In this document: positions 40,003 to 40,666 of the stretch, piece after piece
Position numbering within the stretch: position 1 is the first letter of the stretch
Layout: each line of letters starts with the position of its first letter
Source of the DNA: Spyradenecus sp045634445
GTDB taxonomy: Bacteria > Verrucomicrobiota > Kiritimatiellia > RFP12 > DVOR01
Length of the DNA stretch: 40,666 nucleotides
Reading direction: 5' to 3'
NCBI GenBank assembly: GCA_045634445.1
Contig: JAZRAG010000030.1
Location: 1-40,666, forward strand
Position numbers and translations under genes: made by a program
The notes under the pieces: generated by a model
Database searches by the model: none
Seen by the model: the letters and a program-made list of their open reading frames with translations, nothing else
Told to the model about the DNA's origin: nothing

Positions 40003-40666
40003 TGTATCGTCAACAGGTCTCTGCCGAAGCCATTCAGCAGGATTTGCTCATCTTAGAGGGTGAGCAGGCGCATCATTTAATGCATGTCCTTCGCGCAACA
40101 GAAGGGACTGAGGTGGGTGCTTTTGATGGCGCTGGGCATACGCGTCTTTACCACGTGGTGGCGCGCAGTGCTACAGCGCTCACGCTTGAGGCGAAGCAGC
40201 CAGTCTTTTCTGCGGCAGAAGCGCCCGTAGAGACGGTGTTATTTGCGTGTATTCCAAAGGGTGACCGCATGGAGTGGCTCTTGGAAAAGGCAACAGAATT
40301 GGGCGTTTCGCGTATTGTGCCAGTGATGAGCGCGCGCACGGTGGTGCGATTGGACAAGCGTCAGGCTGAGGCGAAGCGTGCGCGTTGGCAACGTATCGTG
40401 GAGGCGGCTTCGCGTCAGTGTGGCGCGGCTTATGTGCCTGAGGTGGTGGAGCCAGTGCCCTTTAATGCGACGGTGCCGATGATGCAGGCGTGTACGACGT
40501 TGATCGTGGCGGCGCTGATTCCTGAAGCCAAACCTTTAAAGCCAGTTTTAGACACGCTCAATCCTGTACAGAAGGGACAGGTTTGGGGCTGGTGGTGTGG
40601 CCCAGAGGGTGATTTTACCAAGGATGAAATGCAGACCATTTTGGACTGCGGTGCCACGCCCGTGAC
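40002..40666 (+). CDS. rsmE: 16S rRNA (uracil-1498-N3)-methyltransferase, partial at the window end
   Basis: The frame is open from the ATG at 40002 to the window end, 221 full codons without stop, so the 3' end is missing (family length about 240-250). RsmE methylates U1498 of 16S rRNA. HHLMHVLRATEGTEVGAFDGAG at the N-terminus is the PUA-like start; IPKGDRMEWLLEKATELGV, RWQRIVEAASRQCGAAYVPEV and the knot signature WWCGPEGDFTKDE mark the SPOUT domain. GGAG lies seven bases before this ATG; an adjacent upstream ATG is possible. It is coupled to the ADP-ribosylglycohydrolase gene by a TGATG overlap. Confidence 0.94.
   Translation, partial: MYRQQVSAEAIQQDLLILEGEQAHHLMHVLRATEGTEVGAFDGAGHTRLYHVVARSATALTLEAKQPVFSAAEAPVETVLFACIPKGDRMEWLLEKATELGVSRIVPVMSARTVVRLDKRQAEAKRARWQRIVEAASRQCGAAYVPEVVEPVPFNATVPMMQACTTLIVAALIPEAKPLKPVLDTLNPVQKGQVWGWWCGPEGDFTKDEMQTILDCGATPV

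Overview
The window reads as an ordinary chromosomal segment of a Gram-negative bacterium of the PVC superphylum (Verrucomicrobiota / Kiritimatiellota / Lentisphaerota side), perhaps gut-associated. This is inference from gene content: a planctomycete/verrucomicrobial-style ECF sigma factor paired with a membrane Ser/Thr kinase, a MurA with Asp in place of the catalytic Cys (as in chlamydiae), DUF3472 and DUF4091/GH123-like secreted proteins, a GH97 glycosidase, and ResB/CcsA cytochrome maturation. No phage, transposon, CRISPR or defence genes were seen, and base and codon use look uniform.

Layout. 1-463: tRNA-Leu and tRNA-Gly (minus) with their promoter, then the promoter of an S1-domain protein. 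464-2320: S1 protein and an unrecognised protein (plus). 2331-8851: minus-strand run resB, ccsA, UDG-like gene, murA, then a three-gene ABC-2 exporter. 9112-11397: pyrC and a family 2 glycosyltransferase (minus). 11423-15258: phosphoesterase, acyl-ACP thioesterase and DUF4091 protein, tightly coupled (minus). 15321-16223: secreted DUF3472 protein (minus), divergent from a long plus-strand run 16644-27152: icd, rmuC, an RlmL-like methyltransferase, rex, ydcF, a DegT aminotransferase, a WecA-PglF-like fusion and an M3 oligopeptidase. 27437-31433: YgjP-like metalloprotease convergent with kinase, ECF sigma and a Cys-rich secreted protein. 31706-34027: tRNA-His and GH97 (minus). 34199-37816: pyrH, frr, a TIKLK-repeat tail-anchored protein and a zinc-ribbon/PTS-EIIA fusion. 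38155-40666: PHP phosphoesterase, ADP-ribosylglycohydrolase and rsmE (cut by the window end).

The genes fall into envelope building (murA, glycosyltransferase, DegT aminotransferase, WecA fusion, ABC exporter, YdcF), respiration and redox (resB/ccsA, icd, rex), translation and RNA (S1, tRNAs, RlmL-like, frr, rsmE), nucleotides (pyrC, pyrH), glycan use (GH97, DUF4091, DUF3472) and signalling (ECF, kinase, Zn-ribbon/EIIA, ADP-ribosylglycohydrolase).

The least expected signal is not a gene. Four intergenic arrays (near 16.36, 20.57, 27.25 and 31.93 kb) are built from a 16-nt core of the form AAWAAGGSTTGWWTTG, in both orientations, at a striking period of about 22 nt, with alternating GGCTTG and GGGTTG/GAGGTTG variants. 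One contains a perfect 19-bp inverted repeat. I do not recognise this repeat family. Other oddities are a tRNA-Leu with C33, a tRNA-His with a swapped T-loop pair, two near-leaderless promoters of identical geometry, an identical palindrome at the same place in two promoters, and several domain fusions.
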